Assembly: GCF_019669905.1 (NCBI RefSeq)
Contig: NZ_AP019778.1
Span: 62,001-126,000, forward strand
Length of the DNA stretch: 64,000 nucleotides
Reading direction: 5' to 3'
Origin: Methylomonas koyamae
GTDB taxonomy: Bacteria > Pseudomonadota > Gammaproteobacteria > Methylococcales > Methylomonadaceae
The notes beneath the pieces are model-generated. The model worked only from the letters and a program-made list of their open reading frames with translations, was not told the origin of the DNA and ran no database searches. Numbering within the stretch: the stretch's first letter is position 1; every line of letters starts with the position of its first letter. The translations under genes and the position numbers were made by a program. Below are positions 34,643 through 44,031 of the stretch, piece after piece.

Positions 34643-35155
34643 TTCGGAATGTTAATTCCGATATCTTTGGAAAAAATGGCTTTTTGCATTCTAGGCTAGG
34701 AATTTCGCTAAAGGGAACCTCCGGGTAATGGAATTCAATGACGGCTTTCGACCGATCAATCTGAATAGCTGGCAGTCACAAGGCGACCCTAAGCTGCCGG
34801 TGACATAGCCTTAAAGTGAACGACAGTAATTCAGCCATAACCAGCCAGCGGCTTTGCGCAATTTCCCTTAGAAATCCATCGGGCTAGCCCTTCATGTCAA
34901 AATTAAAATCCTACACCCGAAAGTTCATGCACTCGGATAAACGCAGACCGCAACTGTAAAATAACTTGGGAACCAGATTCCAACAGGTCAATGATTCGCG
35001 CCACTGATTTCCGAAGCAACTTTGCCAGTCGCTGTAATTGCATTAACCTCTAAAAATAAAGCCGGGCGTTTTCTAAATTCCTCTTTAAGCGTCTAATTAT
35101 GTCGCATTGCTCATGCATACTCTCACTCACTCTAAAGAGCAATCGGGAGAATGAC
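34643..35155. other. Intergenic region with no recognised gene
   Basis: About 510 bp between the deaminase-like gene and the AAA+ ATPase gene. Short frames only, AT-rich toward the end. I see no repeat, terminator or RNA that I can support. The last part must contain the promoter of the AAA+ gene. Confidence 0.4.
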
Positions 35156-37249
35156 ATGCGCAGAAAACGCTTTCGTAACAGTTGTGCCATCGAAGTCGAA
35201 CTGGAGCCATTGGTTCGCCTTTGGATACTTCGTCTTCTGGTTCCCTTGCAAGGTCATCGCAAATTCTTTATGGAACATGGCTATGACAACGATGAAATTG
35301 CCACGCTGTTCGCTTTGCCGGGAACCGGTCTTGAGGGGGAATATGATCCAGGCTCAGCCCGCAAACTGTTGCAACAGTGTCATCTCAAAGCTGAAGAATA
35401 CAGTGAAGAACTGGTTTTTCCGCAGCCTTTGAGCGAAAACCTTCAGAAACTGACGCACTTGGTCGGTCTCAACGAAACTGAATGCCAGTTGCTGGGCTTT
35501 GCCGTGATGCTGAATCAGAATCGATTGCTCAACGATGCCAGTGACTGTTTAGGCACCGAATTGTCGATGCTCAAATTGACGTACACACTTGCCGTGCTGT
35601 TGGACGTTCCGCAGCAGGCCGTGCAAGAGGCCTTGTCATCGCGCGCACTGTTGGCCGAGTCTGGGTTGTTGACTATCGAAAGGGACTTCAAAAACGTACT
35701 CAGCAGCAAACTGGAAATACTCTCCAGCAGCTTTTCCGATCGATTGATGAGCGAATCGACTTCGCCGGTCGATTGGTTGCGCGACATGATCGTACCAAGC
35801 CCGGCACCGAATTTGACCTTATCCAATTACCCGCATATCCAAGATCAACTGGATTTTTTGCTGCCCTATTTACAGCAGGCGGTTCGCGATAAACGACATG
35901 GGGTCAATGTATTTGTCTACGGTGTTCCTGGAACCGGCAAAACCCAATTAACTCGGTTGTTGGCGGAGCATTTGGCATGTCCCCTCTATGAAGTGGCTAG
36001 TGAAGACGACGACGGTGATCCCGCGGACGGCGAACAGCGGCTTTCGACTCTACGAGCAGCGCAAGCCTTCTTTAAAAATACCGATGCGTTATTGTTGTTC
36101 GATGAAGTCGAAGATGTATTCAACGATGGTGATGGTTATTTTGGTGGCAAAAGCACCGCGCAAACGCGGAAAGCCTGGATGAATCGGGTACTGGAAGGAA
36201 ATCCCATTCCAACGTTCTGGTTGGGCAACCGCATTGACAGCGTCGATCCCGCTTTCATTCGTCGCTTCGACTGGGTCATCGAATTGCCGGTGCCACCGAA
36301 AGCGCAGCGCGAACGTATTCTTCGCCATAGTTGCGGCAGCGTCTTGACCGATCAGGCCATTAAGCGTTTGGCGTCGTGCGAAGAGTTGGCTCCGGCTGTG
36401 ATCACTCGCGCCGCGCAAGTGATTGGTAGTTTGCAGGATCGGTTTTCGACGGAGCAGTTGTCATCGGCGCTACAGCAGATGATGAACAAAACCTTGATCG
36501 CCCAAGGCTACGCCGGGCTGAATCAAGACGACGCACAACGGTTGCCGGATGGCTACGACCCCGGGTTGATCAACTGCGATGCCGATTTACTGTGGATTGC
36601 CGAAGGCATCAAACGCCATAGCAGTGCCAGGCTGTGTTTGTTTGGCCCTCCTGGTACAGGCAAAAGCGCCTATTCGCGCTGGCTGGCTGAACAACTCGAA
36701 AAACCGCTGCATATAAAACGTGGCGCCGATTTGTTCAGTAAATGGGTCGGTGGCACCGAGAAAAACATTGCTCGCGTATTTCAGGAGGCCAAGGAAGATA
36801 GCGCCGTATTGCTGATCGATGAAGTCGATAGCTTTCTGCAAGATCGCAATCGCAGTCAACATGCTTGGGAAATCACCGGTGTCAACGAAATGCTAGCGCG
36901 GATGGAAACTTACAACGGCGTCTTCATTGCCTCGACCAATCGGCTGGAAGGTATCGACAGCGCGGCCTTGCGTCGCTTCGATCTGAAAGTGAAATTCGAT
37001 GCGCTGAAACCGCACCAAGCCTGGAAACTGCTGCTCAACTACTGTCAGTCATTAGGACTGCCGGAGCCCGATGCCGAATGGCAAGCCGCGATGCACAAAC
37101 TGGACGGTTTGACGCCGGGGGATTTTGCCGTGTTGGCACGACAGCATAAGTTTCGCCCGATTCACGATGTTAGAGCCATGATCGAGGCGCTAGCCGCCGA
37201 ATGTGTATTGAAGGAGCCCCATAAACGGCAGCCGATTGGGTTTGTTTGA
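35156..37249 (+). CDS. Double AAA+ ATPase, CDC48/SpoVK-like
   Basis: A 697-residue protein from the ATG at 35156, which follows GGGAG at about 6 bp; the frame extends 19 codons further up. An N-terminal helical domain of about 240 residues is followed by two AAA+ modules. The first has Walker A GVPGTGKTQL and Walker B ALLLFDEVEDVF. The second has GPPGTGKSAYSR and VLLIDEVDSFLQDRNRSQ, with ASTNRLEGIDSAALRRFDL carrying sensor and arginine residues. The second module looks most like substrate-remodelling AAA+ proteins. It is followed by a Sir2 remnant and rtcB in the same direction. Substrate unknown. Confidence 0.85.
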   Translation: MRRKRFRNSCAIEVELEPLVRLWILRLLVPLQGHRKFFMEHGYDNDEIATLFALPGTGLEGEYDPGSARKLLQQCHLKAEEYSEELVFPQPLSENLQKLTHLVGLNETECQLLGFAVMLNQNRLLNDASDCLGTELSMLKLTYTLAVLLDVPQQAVQEALSSRALLAESGLLTIERDFKNVLSSKLEILSSSFSDRLMSESTSPVDWLRDMIVPSPAPNLTLSNYPHIQDQLDFLLPYLQQAVRDKRHGVNVFVYGVPGTGKTQLTRLLAEHLACPLYEVASEDDDGDPADGEQRLSTLRAAQAFFKNTDALLLFDEVEDVFNDGDGYFGGKSTAQTRKAWMNRVLEGNPIPTFWLGNRIDSVDPAFIRRFDWVIELPVPPKAQRERILRHSCGSVLTDQAIKRLASCEELAPAVITRAAQVIGSLQDRFSTEQLSSALQQMMNKTLIAQGYAGLNQDDAQRLPDGYDPGLINCDADLLWIAEGIKRHSSARLCLFGPPGTGKSAYSRWLAEQLEKPLHIKRGADLFSKWVGGTEKNIARVFQEAKEDSAVLLIDEVDSFLQDRNRSQHAWEITGVNEMLARMETYNGVFIASTNRLEGIDSAALRRFDLKVKFDALKPHQAWKLLLNYCQSLGLPEPDAEWQAAMHKLDGLTPGDFAVLARQHKFRPIHDVRAMIEALAAECVLKEPHKRQPIGFV

Positions 37250-37305
37250 TTACACTGACACTCCATATACCAAATTGGCAAAAACATCTTTGAGCAGAGT
37301 TGAAC

Positions 37306-37509
37306 ATGATTCCCGCAAAACTGATCGGAAAACTACGACAAGCGAAACACTTGACTATCCTCACCGGTACAAGGGTATCAGCGGAATCCGGTATCCCAAC
37401 CTTTCGCGATGCGTTGACGGGGTTGTGGGAAATTTTCGATGCCGAGCAGGGCTTGCGAAGAGCGTTTAACTATCCGGTGGCTAGATCAAATCTCGCCGAT
37501 GTCGGTTAA
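37306..37509 (+). pseudogene. Truncated Sir2-family deacetylase remnant
   Basis: A 67-codon frame that starts like a sirtuin: KLIGKLRQAKHLTILTGTRV, then SAESGIPTFRDALTGLWEIF. The NAD-binding motif GAGIS is altered to GTRVS. After about 50 residues the similarity ends and the frame stops, so the catalytic histidine and zinc site are missing. Full sirtuins have about 230 residues or more. It is probably a relic from a deletion between the AAA+ gene and rtcB. Confidence 0.75.
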
Positions 37510-37561
37510 CGCGGCGACAGTCCCTTAATTTTGTACTCCATCACTGACAATCAACATCACC

Positions 37562-38758
37562 ATGCCTATCAAACAAGTGCTCAATCAAGGACGCATCCCG
37601 GTTAAAGTCTGGACGGATGAAATCGAAGAGCGTGCTCAGCAACAGCTCAACAATATCTCCACCTTGCCGTTTGTCCATCATCATGTCGCGGCGATGCCCG
37701 ATGTGCATTGCGGCATAGGTGCGACCATCGGTTCGGTAATTGCCTGTCATAAAGCCATTATTCCCGCCGCTGTCGGCGTGGATATTGGCTGCGGGATGAT
37801 CGCCTGCCGTTTGTCGCTATCCGCTAACGATCTCGACGAAAAACGGTTGAAGACGATCTTCGATCAAATCAGCCGTGACGTGCCGGTCGGCAGAAACCAG
37901 CATAAGCAAGAGCGTGCGCTTACCGATAGAGCGTTACCGTTCGAGCCGCAACTGATGGCGATGACCGAAAAGCATCCGAAATTGCTCAAGGCGTTTGGCA
38001 AGTTCTCTAATTGGATTTGCCAGATGGGCACCTTGGGCGGCGGCAATCACTTTATCGAATTGTGTCTGGATGAAGAAAACCGGGTGTGGATCATGCTGCA
38101 TTCCGGCAGCCGCGGCATTGGCAATGCCTTGGGCGATTACTTTATCGAACTCGCTCGGAAAGATATGGAACGCTGGTTTATCCATTTGCCTGATCGCGAC
38201 TTGGCTTATTTTCCCGAAGGCAGCGACCATTTCAACGATTACACTGACGCCGTCGATTGGGCGCAACGCTATGCCTTTGCAAACCGGCAAGCGATGGTGG
38301 ATTTGATTATTGCCGCGTTGCAACGGCATTTGCCACCGTTTGAAATCACCACCGAAGCGGTCAACTGTCATCACAACTATGTCGCCCACGAACATCATTT
38401 TGATGCCAATGTCTGGGTGACCCGTAAAGGCGCGATTCGAGCCCGCGAAGGTGATCTGGGCATCATCCCCGGCAGCATGGGGGCGAAATCTTACATTGTG
38501 CGCGGCAAGGGCAATCCGGAAAGCTTTCATTCCTGCGCTCACGGTGCTGGTCGAAAAATGAGCCGAACCGCTGCCGAGAAACAGTTCACCACAGCTGATC
38601 TAGCCCAGCAAACCGAGGGTATTATCTGCCGTAAGGACAAAGGCGTGATCGACGAAATACCAGCGGCTTATAAAGACATCGATACCGTGATGGCCAACCA
38701 GGAGGATTTGGTTGAGGTGCTGCATACATTGAAGCAGGTGGTGTGCATCAAGGGGTAA
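37562..38758 (+). CDS. rtcB: RtcB-family RNA-splicing ligase
   Basis: A 398-residue RtcB. Conserved blocks are AAMPDVHCGIGATIGSVIA, AVGVDIGCGMIACRL with the metal-binding Asp and Cys, GGGNHFIEL, HSGSRGIGN, NCHHNYVAHEHH and PGSMGAKSYIVRGKG. The end includes SCAHGAGRKMSR with the guanylylated histidine. It joins 2',3'-cyclic phosphate or 3'-phosphate RNA ends to 5'-OH ends in a GTP- and Mn-dependent reaction. All catalytic residues seem present. It lacks the usual RtcR/RtcA partners here. It may be plasmid cargo for repairing RNAs cut by ribonuclease toxins, but that is inference. Confidence 0.96.
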   Translation: MPIKQVLNQGRIPVKVWTDEIEERAQQQLNNISTLPFVHHHVAAMPDVHCGIGATIGSVIACHKAIIPAAVGVDIGCGMIACRLSLSANDLDEKRLKTIFDQISRDVPVGRNQHKQERALTDRALPFEPQLMAMTEKHPKLLKAFGKFSNWICQMGTLGGGNHFIELCLDEENRVWIMLHSGSRGIGNALGDYFIELARKDMERWFIHLPDRDLAYFPEGSDHFNDYTDAVDWAQRYAFANRQAMVDLIIAALQRHLPPFEITTEAVNCHHNYVAHEHHFDANVWVTRKGAIRAREGDLGIIPGSMGAKSYIVRGKGNPESFHSCAHGAGRKMSRTAAEKQFTTADLAQQTEGIICRKDKGVIDEIPAAYKDIDTVMANQEDLVEVLHTLKQVVCIKG

Positions 38759-38812
38759 TAGCAAATCTTCTGTCAACAGCGACTGGGCAATCCATTCACA
38801 GTCGCCGTCAAG

Positions 38813-39265
38813 TTAGGCTCCTAGAAGTGCGGTATGCACTTGAAAGATCGCGTCCCTTACTTTCAGATACGCTTCATGAAGGTTCGTTTCTAAATCAGCC
38901 AAAAACGTTTCATCCGCTGAATTATTTGCACTGAATTTTACGGCAGGCATGGAGGCCATTTCCTCCAATAAATCAGCCTGTTCTCCAAGAAGATCATAAA
39001 CAGTGATAGCAGAAATACTGTTTGAGTTGATGCCTGCCTCATATTCATTCAAGATGGTATCGGCTTTCACCAAGACAGAAAAAATATCGACAATCCAATC
39101 TTGATGGTTTTTCAACGAAGCATTTTGATCAGCTAGTTCTCGATAGTTAAGTAATGATTGGCGTAGATTCTCAAATTTATCATACAGCCAGTCTTTATTA
39201 GGGAAAGTATTTTCGGAGCCGGCTTTTTTTTGATTTACCAAACGTTTTTTTGTGATTCCAGACAT
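38813..39265 (-). CDS. Hypothetical protein
   Basis: A 150-residue, mostly helical protein, with no signal peptide or membrane segment. Helices such as WLYDKFENLRQSLLNYRELA and NLHEAYLKVRDAIFQVHTAL dominate. I recognise no family. It is the last of four minus-strand genes with a nuclease-like gene at the head, though a 58-bp gap precedes it. Its base composition is AT-richer than the tra operon, suggesting separate acquisition. Confidence 0.6.
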   Translation of the reverse strand: MSGITKKRLVNQKKAGSENTFPNKDWLYDKFENLRQSLLNYRELADQNASLKNHQDWIVDIFSVLVKADTILNEYEAGINSNSISAITVYDLLGEQADLLEEMASMPAVKFSANNSADETFLADLETNLHEAYLKVRDAIFQVHTALLGA

Positions 39266-39323
39266 ACTTGCCCAACAATTTATTATTGATCATATTTTGA
39301 AAACAAGTAATTGCGCACAAAAA

Positions 39324-39518
39324 CTAGGATTTATCCTGCGCCTCTAAGTCTCTCTCTATTAAATCAATCAATTGCTGATATGTGTACCTAGCGGTCTCTG
39401 CTTTGGCATTTGCTCGGTAGTAATAAACATTTCCAGAGGAAAGACTTAAATGTCCTTTCACGGCATCATCGTTTCCAAGGACTTTTATATCAATTAACAT
39501 TTTAGTTTTTGCTGACAT
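39324..39518 (-). CDS. Small hypothetical protein
   Basis: A 64-residue protein. It alternates short strands (MLIDIKVLGN, GHLSLSSGNVYYYRAN) with a C-terminal helix (YTYQQLIDLIERDLEAQ). AGGAGATATAAAATG upstream gives a good ribosome binding site. I do not recognise the family. It lies between two hypothetical genes in the same direction, and its size and fold pattern would suit a small regulator or antitoxin. Confidence 0.6.
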   Translation of the reverse strand: MSAKTKMLIDIKVLGNDDAVKGHLSLSSGNVYYYRANAKAETARYTYQQLIDLIERDLEAQDKS

Positions 39519-39565
39519 TTTATATCTCCTGATCTTGTTCGTAGATATTATTTAAAATAAAACTT

Positions 39566-40147
39566 TCATGGGACTATCTTAAGCTTTGTAATTGCATCAT
39601 GAGCTAGCTTTGGAAATGGTTCGATATCGACTTTATCTTTGCCTCGTAAATCAATAAAATTGGTAAGTGTCCTGCGTGTTTCATTATCAGCATCGCCCCA
39701 CTCTTCTGAAAGCTCTAAAGCGTTTGAAATCTCATAAGTTCCATTTTTTGATTCAACATAAAAACCCAAGCGAAGCGTTCTTTCATCAAAACAAGAGAAT
39801 AGAAATAGATGGCTATCGTTAAACTTATATGTCTTATAAAAACAATCTTCACTCCAAGTGTAATCTGCCGAATATTCATCTTCATAATAATCGGGGTCAA
39901 CTTCATTAATATTCAGTTCGTTAATCGAAATACCCCAGGTTAACTCCCAAATTTTCTTCAAAAGCAACCAATAGTCTAGCTGCGTAACTTGGGCAGAGAC
40001 CTTAGCCTTGTTATACTGTTCAATTTCCTGCCAGGAAAGTCCAAGGGGAACCGATTCAGACTCAAGAATTTGGTTAATGGCTGATGCATTTTGATCGTTG
40101 CTGAAATAGAATTGAAGTGACTCGGGAATTTCTATTAAGGTTGACAT
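39566..40147 (-). CDS. Hypothetical protein linked to a PD-(D/E)XK nuclease-like gene
   Basis: A 193-residue acidic protein beginning STLIEIPESLQFYFSND. The ATG at 40147 has AGGAAG at 6 bp and follows the upstream nuclease stop by 2 bp, so the two are co-translated. It is rich in aromatic and acidic residues (EVDPDYYEDEYSADYTWSED). The acidity could mimic nucleic acid or serve as an inhibitor of the neighbouring nuclease, but no family is recognised. Confidence 0.65.
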   Translation of the reverse strand: MSTLIEIPESLQFYFSNDQNASAINQILESESVPLGLSWQEIEQYNKAKVSAQVTQLDYWLLLKKIWELTWGISINELNINEVDPDYYEDEYSADYTWSEDCFYKTYKFNDSHLFLFSCFDERTLRLGFYVESKNGTYEISNALELSEEWGDADNETRRTLTNFIDLRGKDKVDIEPFPKLAHDAITKLKIVP

Positions 40148-40149
40148 AA

Positions 40150-40929
40150 TTAACTTCCTAGTTTTTTCCAAATAAAACGTCTGAACTGTGCAAAATCGAT
40201 GTCGGTATCATCTAGTATTCGTTCCCAGCGGGACATAAAGGTTAGCCATTGCACAGCCTGCCAATCCTTGTTTTTCTTTGATCGTTTCCCATTAAGGGTA
40301 AGTAAAATCAATGCTGAGTTATCAATATTTTCAAATACCGCTTTTGCATATTGCCTATAAGTCAGCAATTGCCCGGCAGTCACTTTGTGGCCAAATTTAG
40401 CTTCAATTAGTACGCCATATTCATATTTATGCGAATCGATAGGATTCCATGCGATAAAAAGATCAATACGCCGATTGGCTTTGGGTACAAATTTCTCAGA
40501 TTCAACGATAAAAGAACGAGCATTAGTTTCATTTAAGCTAGAAACTAATAACCTATTTTTAGATGAGTAATTCAACAAGGCTATTAAGAAGGCCTTTAGC
40601 CTTGCTTCTCCTTTTTTACCATGAGTTACTGGGTCGAGGAATGATGCAATTCCTTTAGTTATTTGCGGCTCTGTGGCATCGAATCCAAGTCGATGCCCTG
40701 GATAAATTCCATGATTTTGATTAAGCGATCCGAAAAACCTTTCAAAATTACTCTTTAAATTTTCTCGGTTTAGTTGAATGGGTTTCAATGACTCACAAAT
40801 TCGCCTGGCAGCCTTTTTATGCTCAGCTAGTAACAGGTGAGCCGTGTCTTGAACTGCCTGTTGTGAAAAGACGTAAAACGGTGGAATAGGGTTTGCCAGC
40901 AAATTTATTTCATCGAGAGCTGTGGCCAT
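40150..40929 (-). CDS. PD-(D/E)XK superfamily nuclease-like protein
   Basis: A 259-residue protein. RRIDLFIAWNP followed by EYGVLIEAKFGHKVTAGQLL and TYRQYAKAV shows the D...ExK core of the PD-(D/E)XK fold, with the Asp in RRIDLF and Glu-Lys in IEAK. The upstream part has a helical region and EPQITKGIASFLDP, an N-terminal conserved Glu helix seen in several such families. It is the first of a four-gene minus-strand cluster, with a controller-like XRE gene diverging 74 bp away. This resembles a small restriction or abortive-infection locus. No methyltransferase is visible. Confidence 0.75.
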   Translation of the reverse strand: MATALDEINLLANPIPPFYVFSQQAVQDTAHLLLAEHKKAARRICESLKPIQLNRENLKSNFERFFGSLNQNHGIYPGHRLGFDATEPQITKGIASFLDPVTHGKKGEARLKAFLIALLNYSSKNRLLVSSLNETNARSFIVESEKFVPKANRRIDLFIAWNPIDSHKYEYGVLIEAKFGHKVTAGQLLTYRQYAKAVFENIDNSALILLTLNGKRSKKNKDWQAVQWLTFMSRWERILDDTDIDFAQFRRFIWKKLGS

Positions 40930-41003
40930 CTAATAAAATTCCATAAAGAATGAAGACTATAATCCGTCGCCCCTGAGTCTAGCAGCGGTCAAGCTATTCG
41001 TCC

Positions 41004-41267
41004 ATGGAGGGGCGAGATAAAGAATTACATGGCGTGTTTGGTAGTGTGCTGCGAGAGTTGCGTACTCAAGTTGGGCTGACTCAAGAGCAGTTGGGATTTG
41101 AATGCGATTTAGATCGGACATTTATCAGCCTGCTGGAAAGAGGGCTACGACAGCCCACATTAACCACGCTTTTTGCCCTTGCCGAAAAGCTGAAAATACC
41201 TGCTTCAACTATCATCCAACACGTCGAAGAAGCCTATCAAGCCAAAGTGGCAGACAAAAAGCCCTAA
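41004..41267 (+). CDS. XRE-family helix-turn-helix regulator (restriction-modification controller type)
   Basis: An 87-residue single-domain regulator. VLRELRTQVGLTQEQLGFEC, DLDRTFISLLERGLRQPTL and LTTLFALAEKLKIPASTII form the full HTH_XRE domain in the form typical of C-proteins of restriction-modification systems. It diverges from the nuclease operon, so it probably controls the shared intergenic promoter region (40930-41003). The gene is complete. Confidence 0.88.
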   Translation: MEGRDKELHGVFGSVLRELRTQVGLTQEQLGFECDLDRTFISLLERGLRQPTLTTLFALAEKLKIPASTIIQHVEEAYQAKVADKKP

Positions 41268-41374
41268 CATTTCTGATCGGTGACGTTGCGCTCGACTATG
41301 TTATTGGGCGGTGTCGTTATCAGAAGTTGCAGGTCATTCTCCAGACGTAAGCGACAAATTCTGGCCTTTAAAAA

Positions 41375-42367
41375 TTATCGATACAATTTAATTAATGCTC
41401 GTGCTTCCGTCGCCATTTCAGCGCGTAATGCTGGAGGCTCCAAGACTTCAATGTTGGTGGAGAAGCTTCTGATCCACCAACGCAATTGTTCGGTGTTTTT
41501 GACGGTAGCATGCAGTAGATAACGATCATCGTCCAGAATGCTGATTTGCTGGTCCGAGCTTATGGGGGTTTCCAGCAGAAGTTGCTTCATGAATGCACTG
41601 ATTTTGAAGGTGATGGGAATAGTTTGATCGATGTCGTTGGTGGGATAATCGAATTCGCCCTGTTCAATGTAGTTGTTCAAACTAAAGCCGCCGGGGATAT
41701 TTACAGCCTTGTCGGTCAGCTCAGCATCGATAAAGCGATGCAAAGCCAATTGCTTGATGTCGATGTAATCATTGATGGTGGCGACTAAATAAATCACGTT
41801 GTGGCGGAATACCAATCCCAGCGGATTGACTTCATAGGTTTTGGCGTCCCGTTCGATAGCATGATACGTGGCTTTCATACGCAAATCTTTCAATAAAGCC
41901 TCGTAAACCACCGCTAAAACCGTTGCGTCGATTTCGGGAGGCTGCAATGTCAGGCTGCTTGGAATTTGTCGCACTTTATCAACCCAGCCAGCCAGAGGCG
42001 AAACCGCCAACACCCTATCAGCAGCTTCAAAATAATCGGCCAGCAGTGATTTTATCGATGGTGGAAGCAACGGCTCCAAAAACATTTCGACCAACTTGAA
42101 GCTCAATGCTTCGTTACTGGTCATTGTCGGTAGCTGCACTCGCTTGGTGTTGCTGGGCCATTGCCATCGTAATGGTTTGGTATCGGCGGTGCTGGATATA
42201 GGAAAAAGACGAGACACCGACAATTTGACTAAATCGCGCTGTACCGTTCTTATATCGACTTCGTAGCCCGCATCAACAAGCTTGCTCAACAAATCGGGGG
42301 TGGAAATGGAATTAGGTGCCTTGGGGATCATGCTCAGCATGTCGAAATAGCGTAGTAAGGAATCCAT
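41375..42367 (-). CDS. WYL-domain transcriptional regulator
   Basis: A 330-residue protein. The N-terminal winged helix-turn-helix region (LLRYFDMLSMIPKAPNSIST, DLLSKLVDAGYEVDIRTVQR DL) is followed by a WYL ligand-sensing domain. Its blocks are YHAIERDAKTYEVNPLGLVF, then VIYLVATIND and IKQLALHRFIDAEL, with the WCX extension (LRWWIRSFSTNIEVLEPPAL) at the end. WYL regulators often control CRISPR, phage defence or DNA damage genes. It may regulate the neighbouring nuclease cluster or its own gene. Confidence 0.9.
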   Translation of the reverse strand: MDSLLRYFDMLSMIPKAPNSISTPDLLSKLVDAGYEVDIRTVQRDLVKLSVSRLFPISSTADTKPLRWQWPSNTKRVQLPTMTSNEALSFKLVEMFLEPLLPPSIKSLLADYFEAADRVLAVSPLAGWVDKVRQIPSSLTLQPPEIDATVLAVVYEALLKDLRMKATYHAIERDAKTYEVNPLGLVFRHNVIYLVATINDYIDIKQLALHRFIDAELTDKAVNIPGGFSLNNYIEQGEFDYPTNDIDQTIPITFKISAFMKQLLLETPISSDQQISILDDDRYLLHATVKNTEQLRWWIRSFSTNIEVLEPPALRAEMATEARALIKLYR

Positions 42368-42757
42368 GATGGTTGTCCGATATTCACTGATAGCTGCGGA
42401 TTAAAGCACGAATATGTGACAGGGAAAGTCGATTGGAAATTGCCCGACTTACGAGCCTATCTCGCAATGCCGTCAAAAACTGACTGAGACCACCAAACGT
42501 CATGGCCAGTTACTGGCCCACACTTCGTCCGGTAACTGGCTTATACCTGCCATTCATAGGTTCAACTCTTCAATCTCCTATCCGGCAGGTTTTGGCCGTT
42601 TGGTTGAGGTCGCCAGCGGCTGCTTTGCAGTCCGCCAGTTTCCAAAATCTGGATTTCCCCGACTGGCCGCAATGTAGAAAAGCAACCGGTAAAATTGGGG
42701 TCGAAATGTCACCGTCAGCCAAACAAAATGGATGTCAGCTTTCGAATTAATCCACAA
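42368..42757. other. Gap without a supported gene
   Basis: About 390 bp between the WYL regulator and the DUF1993 gene. A short frame exists on the plus strand near 42502-42750, but it has no coding features I can support. The WYL promoter must lie at the left edge. Confidence 0.4.
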
Positions 42758-43267
42758 TCAACCTAAGTCACCCAGGTAATCCTTCTTGCCGATTTCCAAC
42801 CCGTTGTGTCGCAGAATGGCGTAAGTAGTAGTCACGTGAAAATAAACATTGGGTAGCACAAAGTCTGTCACGTAGGTTAAGCCAGTAAAAGTCAATGTTC
42901 GGTCATGCAAGGGCAGCAAAATTGTCTTGGCTTCCGATCCATCGATTTGCTCAGCGGGAAACGAGTTGATATGCGCCAATGTTTTATCAACTCGCTCGAT
43001 CAACTCGGCAAACGAGTTTTCAACATCGTCGAACTTCGGAGGCTCCTGTCCGGCTAAACGGGAAACAGCACCCTTGGCAACATCACAGGCAATCTGCACC
43101 TGACGTTTCAACGGGTACATATCTGGATATAGTCTTGCATTGACCAAAACCCACGGATCGATCTTTTTGGCTTCTGAATGTTCAGTCGCTTTTTCCAGGA
43201 TTGATCGTAATTGCGTCAGACTGCGAACAATCGGAGGAACGGTAATGGCGTACATGGACAAAGGCAT
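42758..43267 (-). CDS. DUF1993 family protein
   Basis: A 169-residue protein starting LSMYAITVPPIVRSLTQLRS. The interior WVLVNARLYPDMYPLKRQVQ IACD and the later VLPNVYFHVTTTYAILRHNG are the typical DUF1993 blocks. Members are four-helix-bundle proteins related to DinB-like folds, with conserved histidines, and their function is not established. It stands alone on the minus strand, 95 bp from a convergent-free divergent gene. It is probably cargo. Confidence 0.88.
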   Translation of the reverse strand: MPLSMYAITVPPIVRSLTQLRSILEKATEHSEAKKIDPWVLVNARLYPDMYPLKRQVQIACDVAKGAVSRLAGQEPPKFDDVENSFAELIERVDKTLAHINSFPAEQIDGSEAKTILLPLHDRTLTFTGLTYVTDFVLPNVYFHVTTTYAILRHNGLEIGKKDYLGDLG

Positions 43268-43404
43268 CTGAAGGCTCCTGTGAGGGCGAATTGGTCAAGC
43301 GCGTAGTGTAAGCCGCTTTATCAAATCGCGCGATCAATCTTATCGATTCGAATTCGGTTGCCGTGGGGTTAAACTACAGCGCATTAATTTATCGAGATTC
43401 GCAG

Positions 43405-44031
43405 ATGGCCGAGCCAAAGCCCGTTCGTAAGAAACATACCAACAGTACCAGTCAACCGTGCTTGTACACGCTGCATATCGAGCTACGTCCCAATGAAATT
43501 CGCCCACCGATCTGGCGAAGGCTGGAAGTCGATGGCCGTATCAGCTTGGCGAAGTTACACCACTTTATTCAGGCTGCCTTTGGCTGGAGCGACTATCACC
43601 TGCATCAGTTTAAAATTCGAGACAAGCTTTATGCCTTGCCGGACCCTGGCGATGAGCTGGATATGCTGGACGAGCGTAAAGCCTATTTGAATCGCTTGCT
43701 GGCTACCGGTGACAGTATGCTCTATCGCTACGATCTGGGTGATAACTGGGAACACCTGGTGACCGTCGAGGAGATTCGCAACGACTTAGACAACGATCCC
43801 AAAGGCGGCGCCTGGGTATTGGATGGCGCACGCTCTGGTCCTCCGGAAGATGTCGGCGGCCCGGAGGGTTATGCCGATTTTCTGGAAGTCCTGCAGGAGG
43901 AACCGAATTCTGAAGAAGCTGCCCATTTGCTCGAATGGGCAGACGGCGATTTCGACCCTGAGAGATTTGACCGGCGATTGGCCAACGCAGCGATCATGCG
44001 TATCTTGTTTAACCGTTGGGGCGGCAAATAA
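43405..44031 (+). CDS. Plasmid pRiA4b ORF-3-like protein
   Basis: A protein of about 208 residues. LYTLHIELRPNEIRPPIWRR, LAKLHHFIQAAFGWSDYHLH QF and MLYRYDLGDNWEHLVTVEEI match the pRiA4b ORF-3 (IS1096 TnpR-like) domain, with its PPIWRR, GW.D.HLH.F and Y.YD.GD.W.H blocks. VLDGARSGPPEDVGGPEGYADFLE is the usual C-terminal block. The biochemical role is unknown. The start at 43405 is preferred; an upstream GTG at 43363 is in frame. Its stop overlaps the next ATG (TAATG). Confidence 0.9.
   Translation: MAEPKPVRKKHTNSTSQPCLYTLHIELRPNEIRPPIWRRLEVDGRISLAKLHHFIQAAFGWSDYHLHQFKIRDKLYALPDPGDELDMLDERKAYLNRLLATGDSMLYRYDLGDNWEHLVTVEEIRNDLDNDPKGGAWVLDGARSGPPEDVGGPEGYADFLEVLQEEPNSEEAAHLLEWADGDFDPERFDRRLANAAIMRILFNRWGGK

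Noticed and set aside
38779..38805. Hairpin GCGACTG...CAGTCGC after rtcB as a terminator
   Set aside because: The stem is only 7 bp with a 13-base loop and no T-run follows on either strand.
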